From: Gemella haemolysans
GTDB taxonomy: Bacteria; Bacillota; Bacilli; Staphylococcales; Gemellaceae
Reading direction: 5' to 3'
DNA: 64,000 nt
Assembly: GCF_001553035.1 (NCBI RefSeq)
Contig: NZ_KQ959924.1
Location: forward strand, 26,318-90,317
The first letter of the stretch is position 1, and every line of letters starts with the position of its first letter. The notes below the pieces were generated by a model. That model did not search any database and was not told the DNA's origin. It saw nothing but the letters and a program-made list of their open reading frames with translations. Both the position numbers and the translations under genes were made by a program. This document shows, one piece after another, positions 17,910 to 28,363 of this stretch.

Positions 17910-17959
17910 GGTCAAAAAAGTCAAAAATAATTCAAAAAATCTATTGACTTATTTTGACC
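17910..17959. promoter_or_regulatory. Two CtsR-like operators in inverted orientation
   Basis: GGTCAAAAAAGTCAAA (17910-17925, plus) is one base short of the CtsR heptad consensus RGTCAAANANRGTCAAA. GGTCAAAATAAGTCAAT (17959-17943, minus) has the full spacing with two deviations. The second overlaps the -35 of the hrcA promoter. CtsR plus HrcA dual control of dnaK is known in Staphylococcus, so this assignment is plausible but made by eye. Confidence 0.6.
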
Positions 17960-17972
17960 TTAATGATATTAT
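17944..17972 (+). promoter_or_regulatory. Sigma-A promoter of the hrcA-grpE-dnaK-dnaJ operon
   Basis: TTGACT (17944-17949), a 17-base spacer and TATTAT (17967-17972). CIRCE lies just downstream and CtsR-like sites overlap the -35. The preceding 270 bases are AT-rich, with one loose inverted repeat (TTGCTATA and TATAGCAA) and no gene. Confidence 0.7.
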
Positions 17973-17983
17973 TATATATGTTA

Positions 17984-18010
17984 TTAGCAGTCAGATGCTT
18001 AGAGTGCTAA
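17984..18010. promoter_or_regulatory. CIRCE element (HrcA operator)
   Basis: TTAGCAGTC, nine bases, GAGTGCTAA. This matches the CIRCE consensus TTAGCACTC-N9-GAGTGCTAA with one substitution. It lies immediately downstream of the promoter and 21 bases before hrcA. Confidence 0.95.
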
Positions 18011-18030
18011 AACACAAAATTGGAGAATAG

Positions 18031-19047
18031 GTGATGACGATGTTAATAGATAGACAAGTACTCATTCTTCAATCTATAGTCGAAAATTTTATTACGACTA
18101 ATCAACCTGTAGGTTCTAAGCAAATTGCTCAAAATATTGATTTCAGTTCGGCAACGATAAGAAATGATATGAGCAAATTAGAAAAAGAAGGATTGATTAA
18201 GAAGACTCATATTTCATCAGGTCGAGTACCTTCGGAAAAAGGTTATCGCTATTATGTAGATTACATAAAAAAAGATTATGAACTATCGAATAGTGAGAAT
18301 GAAAAACTTAAACAACTCTCTGGTGGTGATATAGTATCGGAAAATAACTATTTAGAAAAAAATGCAATAGTACTATCAGACTTAACGGATTGTACGGCGG
18401 TCATATTAGCCCCGACAAAAACGGATAGGCGCATTAATAAGATAGAGGTTATTCTTCTAAGTAGTCGTAGTATTCTCGTTATATTAGTAACAAACATAGG
18501 AGAAGTATTCCAACAAAACTATAAACTTGATGCGGATTTCACTGTAGAGGATATAGCGGAGATTAATAAACTTCTACAAAGTTACTTCTATGATGTAGAT
18601 ATGGCAACAGCTCATGTAATGATTCATGGTGAGTTAGAAAAATATCTAAAGAATAAAGTTAATAACTACGATATGATAGTAGTGGCTTTAAATAGATTGT
18701 TGCAGAATAAAATTAAAAAGACTGTAGCATTAGGGGGTAAGTACAATTTACTTAAGCAACCCGATATAGATAATGTAGAAAAATTAAAAGAAGTAGTATC
18801 GCTCTTAGAAGATGATAAGATAGTCGAGCTTCTAGATAATAATGAAGTAACAGACAAACCATCTATTAAAATAGGAACTGAGCTTAAGCTTGGAAATATA
18901 GATGATCTTTCATTAGTGTCTAGTAGTTATAACACATCTAAAGGTCAAGGTGTAATAGCCGTATTCGGACCAAAGAGAATGGACTATTCAAAAATCATGA
19001 CACTTATAGCTTGTGTTCGTGATAATTTAAATAATAATTTAAAATAA
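18031..19047 (+). CDS. hrcA: Heat-inducible transcription repressor HrcA
   Basis: The 338-residue repressor has an N-terminal winged helix (residues about 5-75; NQPVGSKQIAQ, ATIRNDMSKLEKEGLI) and a GAF-like C-terminal domain ending SKIMTLIACVRDNL. It binds CIRCE, found directly upstream, and so represses its own operon until heat diverts GroEL. Three start codons are close together: GTG 18031, ATG 18034 and ATG 18040. The last gives the usual family beginning MLIDRQ, so the true start may be 18040. It is the first gene of the dnaK operon. Confidence 0.95.
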   Translation: MMTMLIDRQVLILQSIVENFITTNQPVGSKQIAQNIDFSSATIRNDMSKLEKEGLIKKTHISSGRVPSEKGYRYYVDYIKKDYELSNSENEKLKQLSGGDIVSENNYLEKNAIVLSDLTDCTAVILAPTKTDRRINKIEVILLSSRSILVILVTNIGEVFQQNYKLDADFTVEDIAEINKLLQSYFYDVDMATAHVMIHGELEKYLKNKVNNYDMIVVALNRLLQNKIKKTVALGGKYNLLKQPDIDNVEKLKEVVSLLEDDKIVELLDNNEVTDKPSIKIGTELKLGNIDDLSLVSSSYNTSKGQGVIAVFGPKRMDYSKIMTLIACVRDNLNNNLK

Positions 19048-19060
19048 TTAGGAGGTAGAG

Positions 19061-19633
19061 ATGGCTACTGAAGAACAAAAAGAAACTCTACAAGAAGAAG
19101 TAACAACAGAAGAAACTGTTGAGACTGAAAAAACGACAGATTTAAAAGAAGAAGTAGTTGAAAAAACTGCAGAAGAGTTATTACAAGAGCAAATTGAAAA
19201 ACTGCAAGAAGAAGTAAAAGCGTCAGAAGATAAATACTTACGACTTTACGCAGAGTTTGAAAACTTTAAACGACGTAAAAATCAAGAAATTGACACTATA
19301 AATGCTTATAAGAGTCAAAAAGTGATTACAGAAATCTTACCAAGTTTGGATAACTTAGAACGTGCTTTACAAGTTGAGTCAACTAATGAAGAAGTACAAA
19401 CAGTTCTAAAAGGTGTACAAATGGTATACGAAGGATTACAAGCAGCGCTTAAATCAGAAGGTGTTGAGCTAGTGGAAACTGAAAATGCACAGTTCGATCC
19501 AAACTTCCACCACGCAGTAATGCAAGGGGAAGAAAGTGATAAAGAAAGCGGAGTAATCTTAGATACATTCCAAAAAGGTTACAAACTAAAAGATAGAGTA
19601 ATCAGACCAGCAATGGTGAAAGTAAACTCATAG
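19061..19633 (+). CDS. grpE: GrpE, DnaK nucleotide exchange factor
   Basis: The 190-residue protein has a very acidic, Glu/Thr-rich N-terminal tail (to about residue 45). A long coiled-coil helix follows (RLYAEFENFKRRKNQEI). The C-terminal beta domain carries FDPNFHHAV and the closing VIRPAMVKV typical of GrpE. It releases ADP from DnaK in the chaperone cycle. It lies 13 bases after hrcA with an AGGAGG site. Confidence 0.96.
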   Translation: MATEEQKETLQEEVTTEETVETEKTTDLKEEVVEKTAEELLQEQIEKLQEEVKASEDKYLRLYAEFENFKRRKNQEIDTINAYKSQKVITEILPSLDNLERALQVESTNEEVQTVLKGVQMVYEGLQAALKSEGVELVETENAQFDPNFHHAVMQGEESDKESGVILDTFQKGYKLKDRVIRPAMVKVNS

Positions 19634-19672
19634 TAGCTATACCTAAAACGAAAAGTTTGGTATTTAGCTACT
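19632..19672 (+). other. Stem-loop between grpE and dnaK
   Basis: AGTAGCTA-TACC pairs with GGTA-TT-TAGCTACT immediately after the grpE stop. There is no T tract, so it is more likely an mRNA processing or stabilising element than a terminator. It may help give dnaK more message than hrcA-grpE. The rest of the 170-base gap is AT-rich and ends in an AAGGAGGA ribosome site. Confidence 0.5.
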
Positions 19673-19767
19673 GCGAAGAATATTTTCAGTGTAAAACTGA
19701 AAAGTATTTAAAAAAGTAATATAAGACTTTGTTAGAGTGAAATAATCATTTTAACAAATAAATTTGA

Positions 19768-21627
<1,860 letters not shown>

Positions 21628-21642
21628 TTAAATAAATAGTCT

Positions 21643-21676
21643 AAGGGCTGGTAGCGTTATGCGCTAGCCCTTTGTT
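21643..21676 (+). terminator. Weak terminator or attenuator between dnaK and dnaJ
   Basis: AAGGGCT and AGCG pair with CGCT and AGCCCTT. Only a short T-rich tail follows (TTGTT), so partial read-through into dnaJ is likely. Confidence 0.55.
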
Positions 21677-21703
21677 AAATAATTAATTATAGGAGAGATT
21701 AAG

Positions 21704-22855
21704 ATGGCTAAAAGAGATTATTATGAGGTACTTGGCGTAAGTAAAAGTGCAAGTGCAGCTGAGATAAAAAAAGCATATCGTAAATTATCAAAACAATATC
21801 ACCCAGATATCAACAAAGAGCCAGGCGCTGAGGATAAATTTAAAGAACTTACTGAAGCATATGAAGTACTGAGTGACGATACTAAAAAAGCTCAATATGA
21901 TCAATTTGGTCACGCAGCTTTTGAAGGCGGAGCAGGTCAAGGTGGATTTGGCGGCTTCGGCGGAGGCTTCTCTGGATTCTCAGGTGGTTTTGATGATCTT
22001 GGGGATATTTTCTCAAGTTTCTTCGGAGGTGGGGGAGCGCGTCGTAATCCGAACGCACCTCGTCAAGGAGAAGATTTATTACACCGTATTCGCATAAGTT
22101 TTGAAGATGCTGTATTCGGTACGAAAAAAACTATTAAACTTCGTAAGGATGTAGAATGTGATCACTGTCACGGAAGTGGTGCAAAAGATTCTTCATCTGT
22201 AAATACATGTCACAGATGTAACGGTAGTGGACAAGAAGCCGTAATTCAAGATACTCCATTTGGACGTATGCAAAGTCAACGTACATGTTCTGAATGTCAA
22301 GGTCGCGGTAAAATCATTAAAGATAAATGTGCACACTGTTTCGGTAAAGGATACAATAACCGTGAGGTAGAATACGAAGTAGAAATTCCAGAAGGAATTA
22401 GCTCAGGACAACGTGTTCGCCTTCGTGGTAAAGGTGGAGCAGGAGAAAATGGTGGTCCAGCAGGTGATTTATTCATAGAAGTAATCGTTGCTGAGGATTC
22501 ATACTTCCAAAGAGAAGGTGATGATATCTATACTGAATTAAAACTTTCTCCAGCACAGGCTGCTCTTGGTACAAAACTAGATGTACGTACTTTAACAGGT
22601 GAAATAGAGTTAAATGTTCCAGCTGGAACACAGCATGGACGTAAATTCCGTCTTTCAGGTAAAGGTGTTAAAAGTGTTATGGGATATGGTCAAGGAGATC
22701 ACTACATTGTAGTATCTATTGAAATTCCTAAAAACTTATCGACAAAAGAACGTGAATTATACCTTCAACTTGCAAAGTTAAATGACGAGAAAGTTGAAGA
22801 AGATGAAAGCTTTTTAGACAAAGTTAGTAGAAAAGCAAAAGATTTATTTGATTAA
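21704..22855 (+). CDS. dnaJ: Chaperone DnaJ (Hsp40, type I)
   Basis: The 383-residue cochaperone has a J domain (residues about 4-68) with the HPD motif in YHPDINKE. A Gly/Phe-rich linker spans about 75-110. Four zinc-binding repeats follow ([32 protein letters not shown]), then two beta client-binding domains. It stimulates DnaK ATPase and delivers unfolded substrates. It is the last gene of the hrcA operon and is followed by a strong terminator. Confidence 0.98.
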   Translation: MAKRDYYEVLGVSKSASAAEIKKAYRKLSKQYHPDINKEPGAEDKFKELTEAYEVLSDDTKKAQYDQFGHAAFEGGAGQGGFGGFGGGFSGFSGGFDDLGDIFSSFFGGGGARRNPNAPRQGEDLLHRIRISFEDAVFGTKKTIKLRKDVECDHCHGSGAKDSSSVNTCHRCNGSGQEAVIQDTPFGRMQSQRTCSECQGRGKIIKDKCAHCFGKGYNNREVEYEVEIPEGISSGQRVRLRGKGGAGENGGPAGDLFIEVIVAEDSYFQREGDDIYTELKLSPAQAALGTKLDVRTLTGEIELNVPAGTQHGRKFRLSGKGVKSVMGYGQGDHYIVVSIEIPKNLSTKERELYLQLAKLNDEKVEEDESFLDKVSRKAKDLFD

Positions 22856-22865
22856 TAATTAATAT

Positions 22866-22946
22866 ACTCAGGATAGAGATTGGAGATTCAAAAATTAATA
22901 TAAAGTTTAGTTTTGAATTTCCTATTGAAATCCTGAGTTTTTTGTT
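22866..22946 (+). terminator. Terminator of the dnaK operon
   Basis: ACTCAGGAT pairs with ATCCTGAGT. A nested inner stem (ATTCAAAA with TTTTGAAT) lies inside, and a T6 tract follows. Confidence 0.8.
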
Positions 22947-23042
22947 TTGTTAACTAAATTACCGAATTTATTTGAATTTTTTTGTAATACAAAGTAAAAT
23001 ATAAGATGGATATAAAATATACTAGAAAGAAGGAGTGAGGAA

Positions 23043-23990
23043 ATGTTCATAAATGAATTTAAAACTGATCAAGAAATTAGTATGTTTTTATTATTGGATA
23101 ATGTTATTCGTGGAGTAGCGTCAAGTGGGAAACCATATTTAACACTTTATCTAAAAGATAAAACAGGTAGTATTGATGGTAAGATTTGGGAAGTTAAAGA
23201 TGAAGATAGTGAAAATTTAAAAGCTGGTAAGATGATCCACGTAGAAGGGACTTTACTAGATTATCGAGGTAAGCTCCAGTTAAAAATAAAAAATTATAGA
23301 ATGGCAACTGATAGTGATAATATAGATATTCAAGATTATATTCAAACAGCACCTGTTCCAAAAGATGTAATGATAAATGAATTAAATTATTTCTTAAAGG
23401 AAATTGGGAATGATAATTTAAGAACAGTGACTATTGAATTGTTAAATAAATATAAAAACCAATTTATTAGTTATCCTGCAGCTAAATCAATGCACCATGA
23501 TTTTTATTCAGGTTTGATTTATCATACGACAACGATGTTAAAAATTGCGAAAGCATTAATAGCAATCTATCCATCGTTAAATAAAGATTTATTATACAGT
23601 GGAATTATTTTACACGATTTAGGAAAAACTGTCGAGTTAAGCGGACCTGTAGGAACATCTTATACATTAGAGGGAGAACTTTTGGGGCATATTGTTATTA
23701 TGAGTGATGAAGTAGCTCGAATGGCTGACAAATTAGGAATTGAAGCTGAAGAAATTACGCTGTTAAGACATATAATTCTTGCTCATCATGGTAAATATGA
23801 ATTTGGCTCTCCGAAATTACCAATGATAAAAGAAGCGGAAATTATTAATTTTATAGATAACATCGATGCTAGAATGATGATGTTTGAGAAAAACTTAGCG
23901 AATGTGGAACCTGGAACATTTAGTGATAAACTATTTGGTCTAGAAGGAAGACACTTCTATGTTCCAACGTTCGATAAAGGAGATAATTAA
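23043..23990 (+). CDS. yhaM: 3'-5' exoribonuclease YhaM family (OB fold plus HD domain)
   Basis: The 315-residue protein has an N-terminal OB-fold nucleic-acid-binding domain (about residues 10-85; [20 protein letters not shown]). A C-terminal HD-type phosphohydrolase domain follows, with metal-binding [19 protein letters not shown] and [12 protein letters not shown]. This is the architecture of YhaM, which trims RNA and some single-stranded DNA 3' ends in Firmicutes. An AAGGAGTGAGG site precedes the ATG. The start of the next, broken gene lies 16 bases after its stop. Confidence 0.93.
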   Translation: MFINEFKTDQEISMFLLLDNVIRGVASSGKPYLTLYLKDKTGSIDGKIWEVKDEDSENLKAGKMIHVEGTLLDYRGKLQLKIKNYRMATDSDNIDIQDYIQTAPVPKDVMINELNYFLKEIGNDNLRTVTIELLNKYKNQFISYPAAKSMHHDFYSGLIYHTTTMLKIAKALIAIYPSLNKDLLYSGIILHDLGKTVELSGPVGTSYTLEGELLGHIVIMSDEVARMADKLGIEAEEITLLRHIILAHHGKYEFGSPKLPMIKEAEIINFIDNIDARMMMFEKNLANVEPGTFSDKLFGLEGRHFYVPTFDKGDN

Positions 23991-24006
23991 GGAAAAGAAA
24001 AAAGAT

Positions 24007-25069
24007 ATGAATAAAGGAATGAAGTATTTATTAGGTTTTGTTGTGATATTTATCGCAGCTGTAATATGTGTATTTGGGATTATAAAATACGAAGAAATGC
24101 AAGAAAATTCTACTTCAAATAATAGTGAAAATTTAGGAAGTGCTGATGGTAAAAAATTAGATAAGGAAACAACGATAATTATTGAAAAGATATCTTCTTT
24201 AAATGATATTGATGTACTTAATTCAGAGTTACACCTATAACAATCAGTTGTTGGTATTTTGAAAAAATATGCTCCGACTGTATATTATACAGTTGATAAT
24301 AGCGAAGGAAATGATAAAGTTTATTTCCGCTTAGGTGGATATTTAACAGATCGCAAGGTCAATGGAATTAATGAAATTATCGGTTCTTATAAGGTTGATG
24401 CTGGAAAATTAACATCAACAGGTGACGATTTAGGTAAAGTAGGTTCTAAAATCAATGATGGTGATTTAACCTGGAAGCAGCTTAACTTAAATAATAAAGT
24501 GCATGACAAAGATGCTGCAAAAGCAGTTGCTAATAAATTCTTCGCTGTTGATCTTGGAGGAGGAGTAGATAGTATGTTAGGTATTTTTGCATATTCTTCT
24601 GATTTTAGTAAGCATGTTACAGATGCTCAATTAGGACTTACAGTTGTTCCAATGTCATTAGCTGAAATTACTGATATGTATAATGCTGCAACTTCAGATA
24701 CATACAATGCGGATCAGGTTTATAAAAAAAGTTTCAGGATTAAAACAAGCTAAGTATAGAGAAGTTGATGACAGCTATAAAGGTAATGAATCTAAGTATA
24801 ATAAGAGTATTGGTAATGGGGAGGTTCTTTACTTCAAGAAAGATAAAATGTATCTAGCAGCCTTTGGAGGAATTGGTGGAGCTATGGGAATGACCTTAAC
24901 GTCACCAGATAAATGGACTGAAGAAGGAGATAAAATAATAATCCCATTAATAAACAATTTTGAAGGTGGGAAAATTAAGGGGCAAATGGTTCTTCGATTA
25001 AATAATAAAGTATATGAAGGTGGTCAAAGCCGTTCTAAATACTACATCGAAAGTCGAACAAATAATTAA
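24007..25069 (+). pseudogene. Disrupted gene for a membrane-anchored or secreted protein
   Basis: Three reading segments together look like one former gene of about 350 codons. It begins MNKGMKYLLGFVVIF, a hydrophobic anchor or signal, then a Ser/Asn-rich linker. The frame is broken by an in-frame TAA at 24238-24240 and continues in the same frame to about 24753. It then shifts by one base at the A7 tract 24724-24730; with six A the frame would read straight on into KVSGLKQAKYREV. The last part contains repeated-looking beta segments (YLAAFGGIGGAMGMTL). I do not recognise the family. Two independent lesions argue for a true pseudogene, though the homopolymer lesion alone could be a sequencing error. 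Confidence 0.75.
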
Positions 25070-25085
25070 TACTAAAAAATAAATG

Positions 25086-25114
25086 GAAAGATAGGATTTA
25101 TTCCTGTCTTTTCT
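25086..25114 (+). terminator. Possible terminator after the pseudogene
   Basis: GAAAGATAGGA pairs with TCCTGTCTTTTC, with one G-T pair and a short loop. Confidence 0.5.
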
Positions 25115-25159
25115 TATACATATTAAAATAATCTTTATGATGAGGAAAATTAGTAAGGT

Positions 25160-26020
25160 ATGATATTAAATAGAAATGATAAAATAGCGTTGGTAGTATG
25201 TTCAAATGGAAAAAATATTGAAGATAAAGGTAGATTAGAAAAATTAGAGGATATTTTAGTAAAGATGGGTTTAGTACCTATCTTTACTAAATATATCTAC
25301 AAAGATAAGGTTGGACGTGGAGCAAAAGTACAGGTTCGAGCTGAGGAGTTAATGTCCTTTTATAAAAATAAAGAAATAAAAGCAATTTTTGATATTTCTG
25401 GTGGAGATATTGCAAATGAGGTATTAGATTATTTAGACTATGATGCAATAAAAAGAAATTATAAACCCTTCTTTGGTTATAGTGATTTAACAACAATTTT
25501 AAATGCTTTGGGTAGCCAAACAAATGAAGTGAATTACTTGTATCAAATACTAAACATTATTGAGAGTACAGAAATCAGAGATAGCTTTGAAAATACTTTT
25601 ATGAAAAATGAACAGACTCTATTAGATGTAAAATGGAAATTTCTACAAGGTAGTAGTGTGGAAGGTGAAGTAATCGGGGGAAATATTAGATGTTTTCTAA
25701 AATTAGCAGGTACTAGATATTTTCCTAAAGTAGAAAATAAGATTCTATTTATCGAAGGATTAGGAACTTCTATAGAGGGATTAGCTACACATCTTGCACA
25801 GTTAAAGCAGATTGGAGTTTTTGATAAAATTTCAGGATTATTAATAGGAACTTTTACAAAAATTGAAAAAGAATTTTCTGTAGAGGAACTATTTGAACTT
25901 GTAAAAGAATATATTCCTGAACATTTACCTGTAGCTAAAACAAGTGAAGTAGGACATGCAAAAGATTCTAAAGTATTGGGAATCGGTGGAATGATAAATA
26001 TGAAAAATGAGTTGGTATAA
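25160..26020 (+). CDS. LD-carboxypeptidase family protein (peptidase S66)
   Basis: The 286-residue protein has the S66 catalytic triad: nucleophile Ser108 in FGYSDLT, Glu199 in LFIEGLG and His266 in EVGHAKDSK. GGNIRCFLKLAGT is also typical of the family. S66 enzymes release the terminal D-Ala of murein tetrapeptides during cytoplasmic recycling (LdcA) or cleave microcin-C-like nucleotidyl peptides (MccF). Which applies here is not decidable from sequence. There is no signal peptide. A second, decayed copy of its last third lies at about 27.1 kb. Confidence 0.88.
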   Translation: MILNRNDKIALVVCSNGKNIEDKGRLEKLEDILVKMGLVPIFTKYIYKDKVGRGAKVQVRAEELMSFYKNKEIKAIFDISGGDIANEVLDYLDYDAIKRNYKPFFGYSDLTTILNALGSQTNEVNYLYQILNIIESTEIRDSFENTFMKNEQTLLDVKWKFLQGSSVEGEVIGGNIRCFLKLAGTRYFPKVENKILFIEGLGTSIEGLATHLAQLKQIGVFDKISGLLIGTFTKIEKEFSVEELFELVKEYIPEHLPVAKTSEVGHAKDSKVLGIGGMINMKNELV

Positions 26021-26036
26021 AACCAACTCATTTTTC
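26002..26036. terminator. Bidirectional terminator, duplicated unit copy 1
   Basis: AATGAGTTGGT pairs with ACCAACTCATT, flanked by A5 and T5. It overlaps the last codons of the carboxypeptidase. Confidence 0.85.
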
Positions 26037-26037
26037 A

Positions 26038-26901
26038 TTAAATATCATACCATTTAGCGATGGCTTGTGTTCCGTTTGTTTTACGGACTTTTTCCTCTAA
26101 TTCATTATATACTTTGTATGTTGTTTCAAGCCCTGGAAGTTTGATATTCATTTTTTCACATTCTTCTAAAGCAAGTTTCATATCTTTTATAAAATGGTGT
26201 ACAAAAGATCCTGGTTTGTAATCTCCTTTTAAAATACGGGGAGCATATGAAGTCATTGAGAAACTTCCTCCAGAACCTGTTGATACTGTTTTAAAGAAAG
26301 ATTCTAAGTCAAGATCAACTTCTTTTGCAAATTTTAAGCTTTCAGCAACGGAAACCATAGTTGTAGCTATAGCTATTTGATTGGCAAGTTTTGTATATTG
26401 CCCTTTACCAGCTTCACCAAAATATGTAATATTTGTCCCTAGTTTTTCAACAAGTGGTAGGACAATTTCTTCATATGTTTTTTTGTCTCCACCAGCCATG
26501 ATTGATAGAGTAGCATTTCTTGCTCCTATATCCCCACCAGTTACTGGAAGATCTAATGCATATGCCCCTATTTTCTCAAATTCATTAGTAATTTTTTGAG
26601 CTAAAGTAGGAGATGATGTCGTCATATCCACAAATACTTGTCCTTTTTTAGCTGTTTTAATTAGTCCGTTTTCTCCTAAGTAAACATCTTCAACATCTTT
26701 AGGATAACCTACTATGGTAAAGATTACATCAGCAAATAGCGGTGCTTCTTTTGCTTCTTTAAGTAGAGTAGCCCCACGTCTTACTAAATTATCTGTTTTA
26801 CTTTTTGTTCTGTTGAAAACAAAAAGCTCATGTCCAGCATCAATTAAATGTCCGGCCATACTGTTCCCCATTACTCCAGTTCCAATCCATGCAATTTTCA
26901 T
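26038..26901 (-). CDS. 3-hydroxyisobutyrate dehydrogenase-like NAD(P) oxidoreductase, copy 1
   Basis: The 287-residue beta-hydroxyacid dehydrogenase has an N-terminal Rossmann motif (AWIGTGVMGNSMAGHL). The substrate loop is LPVTGGDIGA, and the catalytic Lys is in GKGQYTKLANQ. The C-terminal helical domain completes the usual length. Relatives act on 3-hydroxyisobutyrate, tartronate semialdehyde, glyoxylate or succinic semialdehyde, and I cannot choose among them. It is near-identical in layout to the gene at 27339-28202. Both have an AGGAGG-like site and the same upstream -10 sequence, TGATATAATTAAAGAA. Confidence 0.85.
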   Translation of the reverse strand: MKIAWIGTGVMGNSMAGHLIDAGHELFVFNRTKSKTDNLVRRGATLLKEAKEAPLFADVIFTIVGYPKDVEDVYLGENGLIKTAKKGQVFVDMTTSSPTLAQKITNEFEKIGAYALDLPVTGGDIGARNATLSIMAGGDKKTYEEIVLPLVEKLGTNITYFGEAGKGQYTKLANQIAIATTMVSVAESLKFAKEVDLDLESFFKTVSTGSGGSFSMTSYAPRILKGDYKPGSFVHHFIKDMKLALEECEKMNIKLPGLETTYKVYNELEEKVRKTNGTQAIAKWYDI

Positions 26902-27083
26902 ATTTTATTCCTCCTATATAAAATTAATTTATTCTTTAATTATATCATATAATTTTAAAATATCATTTTTTATGCTCTTAGAAGTTTATTTTACATGATT
27001 TTAGGTTTTGATGAAGTTTTAATTTTTAAGTTTACATAAAATTTTATTTATTTTATTAAAATTATTCAAAAGAAGAGTCTTTG

Positions 27084-27319
27084 TTACACATCTTACATAG
27101 TTATATCAAATTGAAGTTTTTGATAAAATTTCAGGATTATTAATAGGAACTTTTACAAAAATTGAAAAAGAAATTTCTGTAGAGGAACTATTTGAACTTG
27201 TTCAAGAGTATATTCCATCTTCTTTAGCAGTAGCTAAAACACAAGAAGTCGGACATGCGAAAAACTCTAAAGCACTAAAAATTGGAGAGAAAATATATAT
27301 TAAAAATGAGTTGATCTAG
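27084..27319 (+). pseudogene. Decayed C-terminal fragment of the S66 LD-carboxypeptidase
   Basis: This stretch aligns closely with the last 78 codons of the gene at 25160-26020. Readable pieces include FDKISGLLIGTFTKIEKE, the catalytic-His motif EVGHAKNSK and a matching C terminus followed by the same type of terminator. The codon for the Gln of HLAQLKQ has become a TAG (27098-27100), and nothing homologous remains upstream. It is the truncated carboxypeptidase of a duplicated two-gene block. The preceding 180 bases (26902-27083) are AT-rich, with the promoter of copy 1 and no gene. Confidence 0.85.
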
Positions 27320-27336
27320 CTGATCAACTCATTTAT
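27304..27336. terminator. Bidirectional terminator, duplicated unit copy 2
   Basis: AATGAGTTGATC pairs with GATCAACTCATT with a 5-base loop. It is the counterpart of the hairpin at 26002-26036, with arms that have diverged together. Confidence 0.85.
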
Positions 27337-27338
27337 TT

Positions 27339-28202
27339 TTATAGTTTATACCATTTTGAAATTGCTTGAGTTCCATTTGTGTTACGAACTTCTTCTTCTA
27401 ATTCGTTGTAAATTTTATATGCTGTCTCAAGACCAGGTAGTTTAATGTTCATTTTTTCACATTCTTCTAAAGCTAGTTTCATATCTTTAATAAAGTGATG
27501 AGTAAAGAATCCAGGTTTAAAATCTTTATTCAAGATACGTGGTCCGTATGAAGTCATTGAGAAGCTTCCACCTGAACCTGTTGATACTGTCTTGAAGAAT
27601 GAGTCTAAGTCTAAACCAACTTCTTTGGCGAATTTAAAGCTCTCAGCGACAGAAATCATAGTTGTAGCTATTGCAATCTGATTGGCAAGTTTTGTATATT
27701 GCCCCTTACCAGCTTCACCAAAATATGTAATATTTTTACCTAGTTTTTCAACTAGTGGAAGAACAACTTCTTCGAATTCTTTCTTATCTCCCCCAGCCAT
27801 AATTGATAAAGTAGCATTTTTTGCTCCAACATCTCCACCTGTTACAGGAAGATCAAGTGCGTATGCACCAACTTTTAGAAATTCATTACTAATTTTTTCA
27901 GCTAGAGTAGGAGAAGAAGTAGTCATATCTACAAATACTTGACCTTTTTTAGCTGTTGTAATAAGTCCGTTTTCACCTAAATAAACTTCTTCAACATCTT
28001 TAGGGTAACCTACTATTGTAAATACTACATCAGCAAATTTAGGTGCGTCTTTTACTTCGTTAAGAAGTGTAGCTCCACGACTTACTAAGTTATCAGTTTT
28101 ACTCTTTGTTCTGTTGTAGACGAAAAGTTCGTGACCAGCATCCATAAGGTGACCAGCCATACTTTCTCCCATAACTCCAGTTCCAATCCATGCAATTTTC
28201 AT
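27339..28202 (-). CDS. 3-hydroxyisobutyrate dehydrogenase-like NAD(P) oxidoreductase, copy 2
   Basis: The 287-residue protein is a close paralog of the gene at 26038-26901, with no length change. The Rossmann motif is GTGVMGESMAGHL, the substrate loop LPVTGGDVGA and the catalytic Lys in GKGQYTKLANQ. I use the ATG at 28202. A GGAGG site lies 8 bases before it. The upstream TTG at 28217 overlaps that site and would add MEAFP, absent from the paralog. Both copies keep every expected active-site residue, so both are probably functional. Confidence 0.87.
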   Translation of the reverse strand: MKIAWIGTGVMGESMAGHLMDAGHELFVYNRTKSKTDNLVSRGATLLNEVKDAPKFADVVFTIVGYPKDVEEVYLGENGLITTAKKGQVFVDMTTSSPTLAEKISNEFLKVGAYALDLPVTGGDVGAKNATLSIMAGGDKKEFEEVVLPLVEKLGKNITYFGEAGKGQYTKLANQIAIATTMISVAESFKFAKEVGLDLDSFFKTVSTGSGGSFSMTSYGPRILNKDFKPGFFTHHFIKDMKLALEECEKMNIKLPGLETAYKIYNELEEEVRNTNGTQAISKWYKL

Positions 28203-28363
28203 AGGGAATGCCTCCAATAAATAGTTTTATGTTCTTTAATTATATCACAAATTGATGAAAACGCTATGCTAAATGATTATAGATAGAAGGAAAGAAATTT
28301 AATATCATAGCACTTCAAAATATGGTATAATATTCAAGGTAAGAAGATAACTAGGAGGATATT

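Noticed and set aside
24724..24730. Phase-variable A7 tract
   Set aside because: The gene also has an in-frame stop far upstream, so slippage at this tract alone would not restore a full protein.
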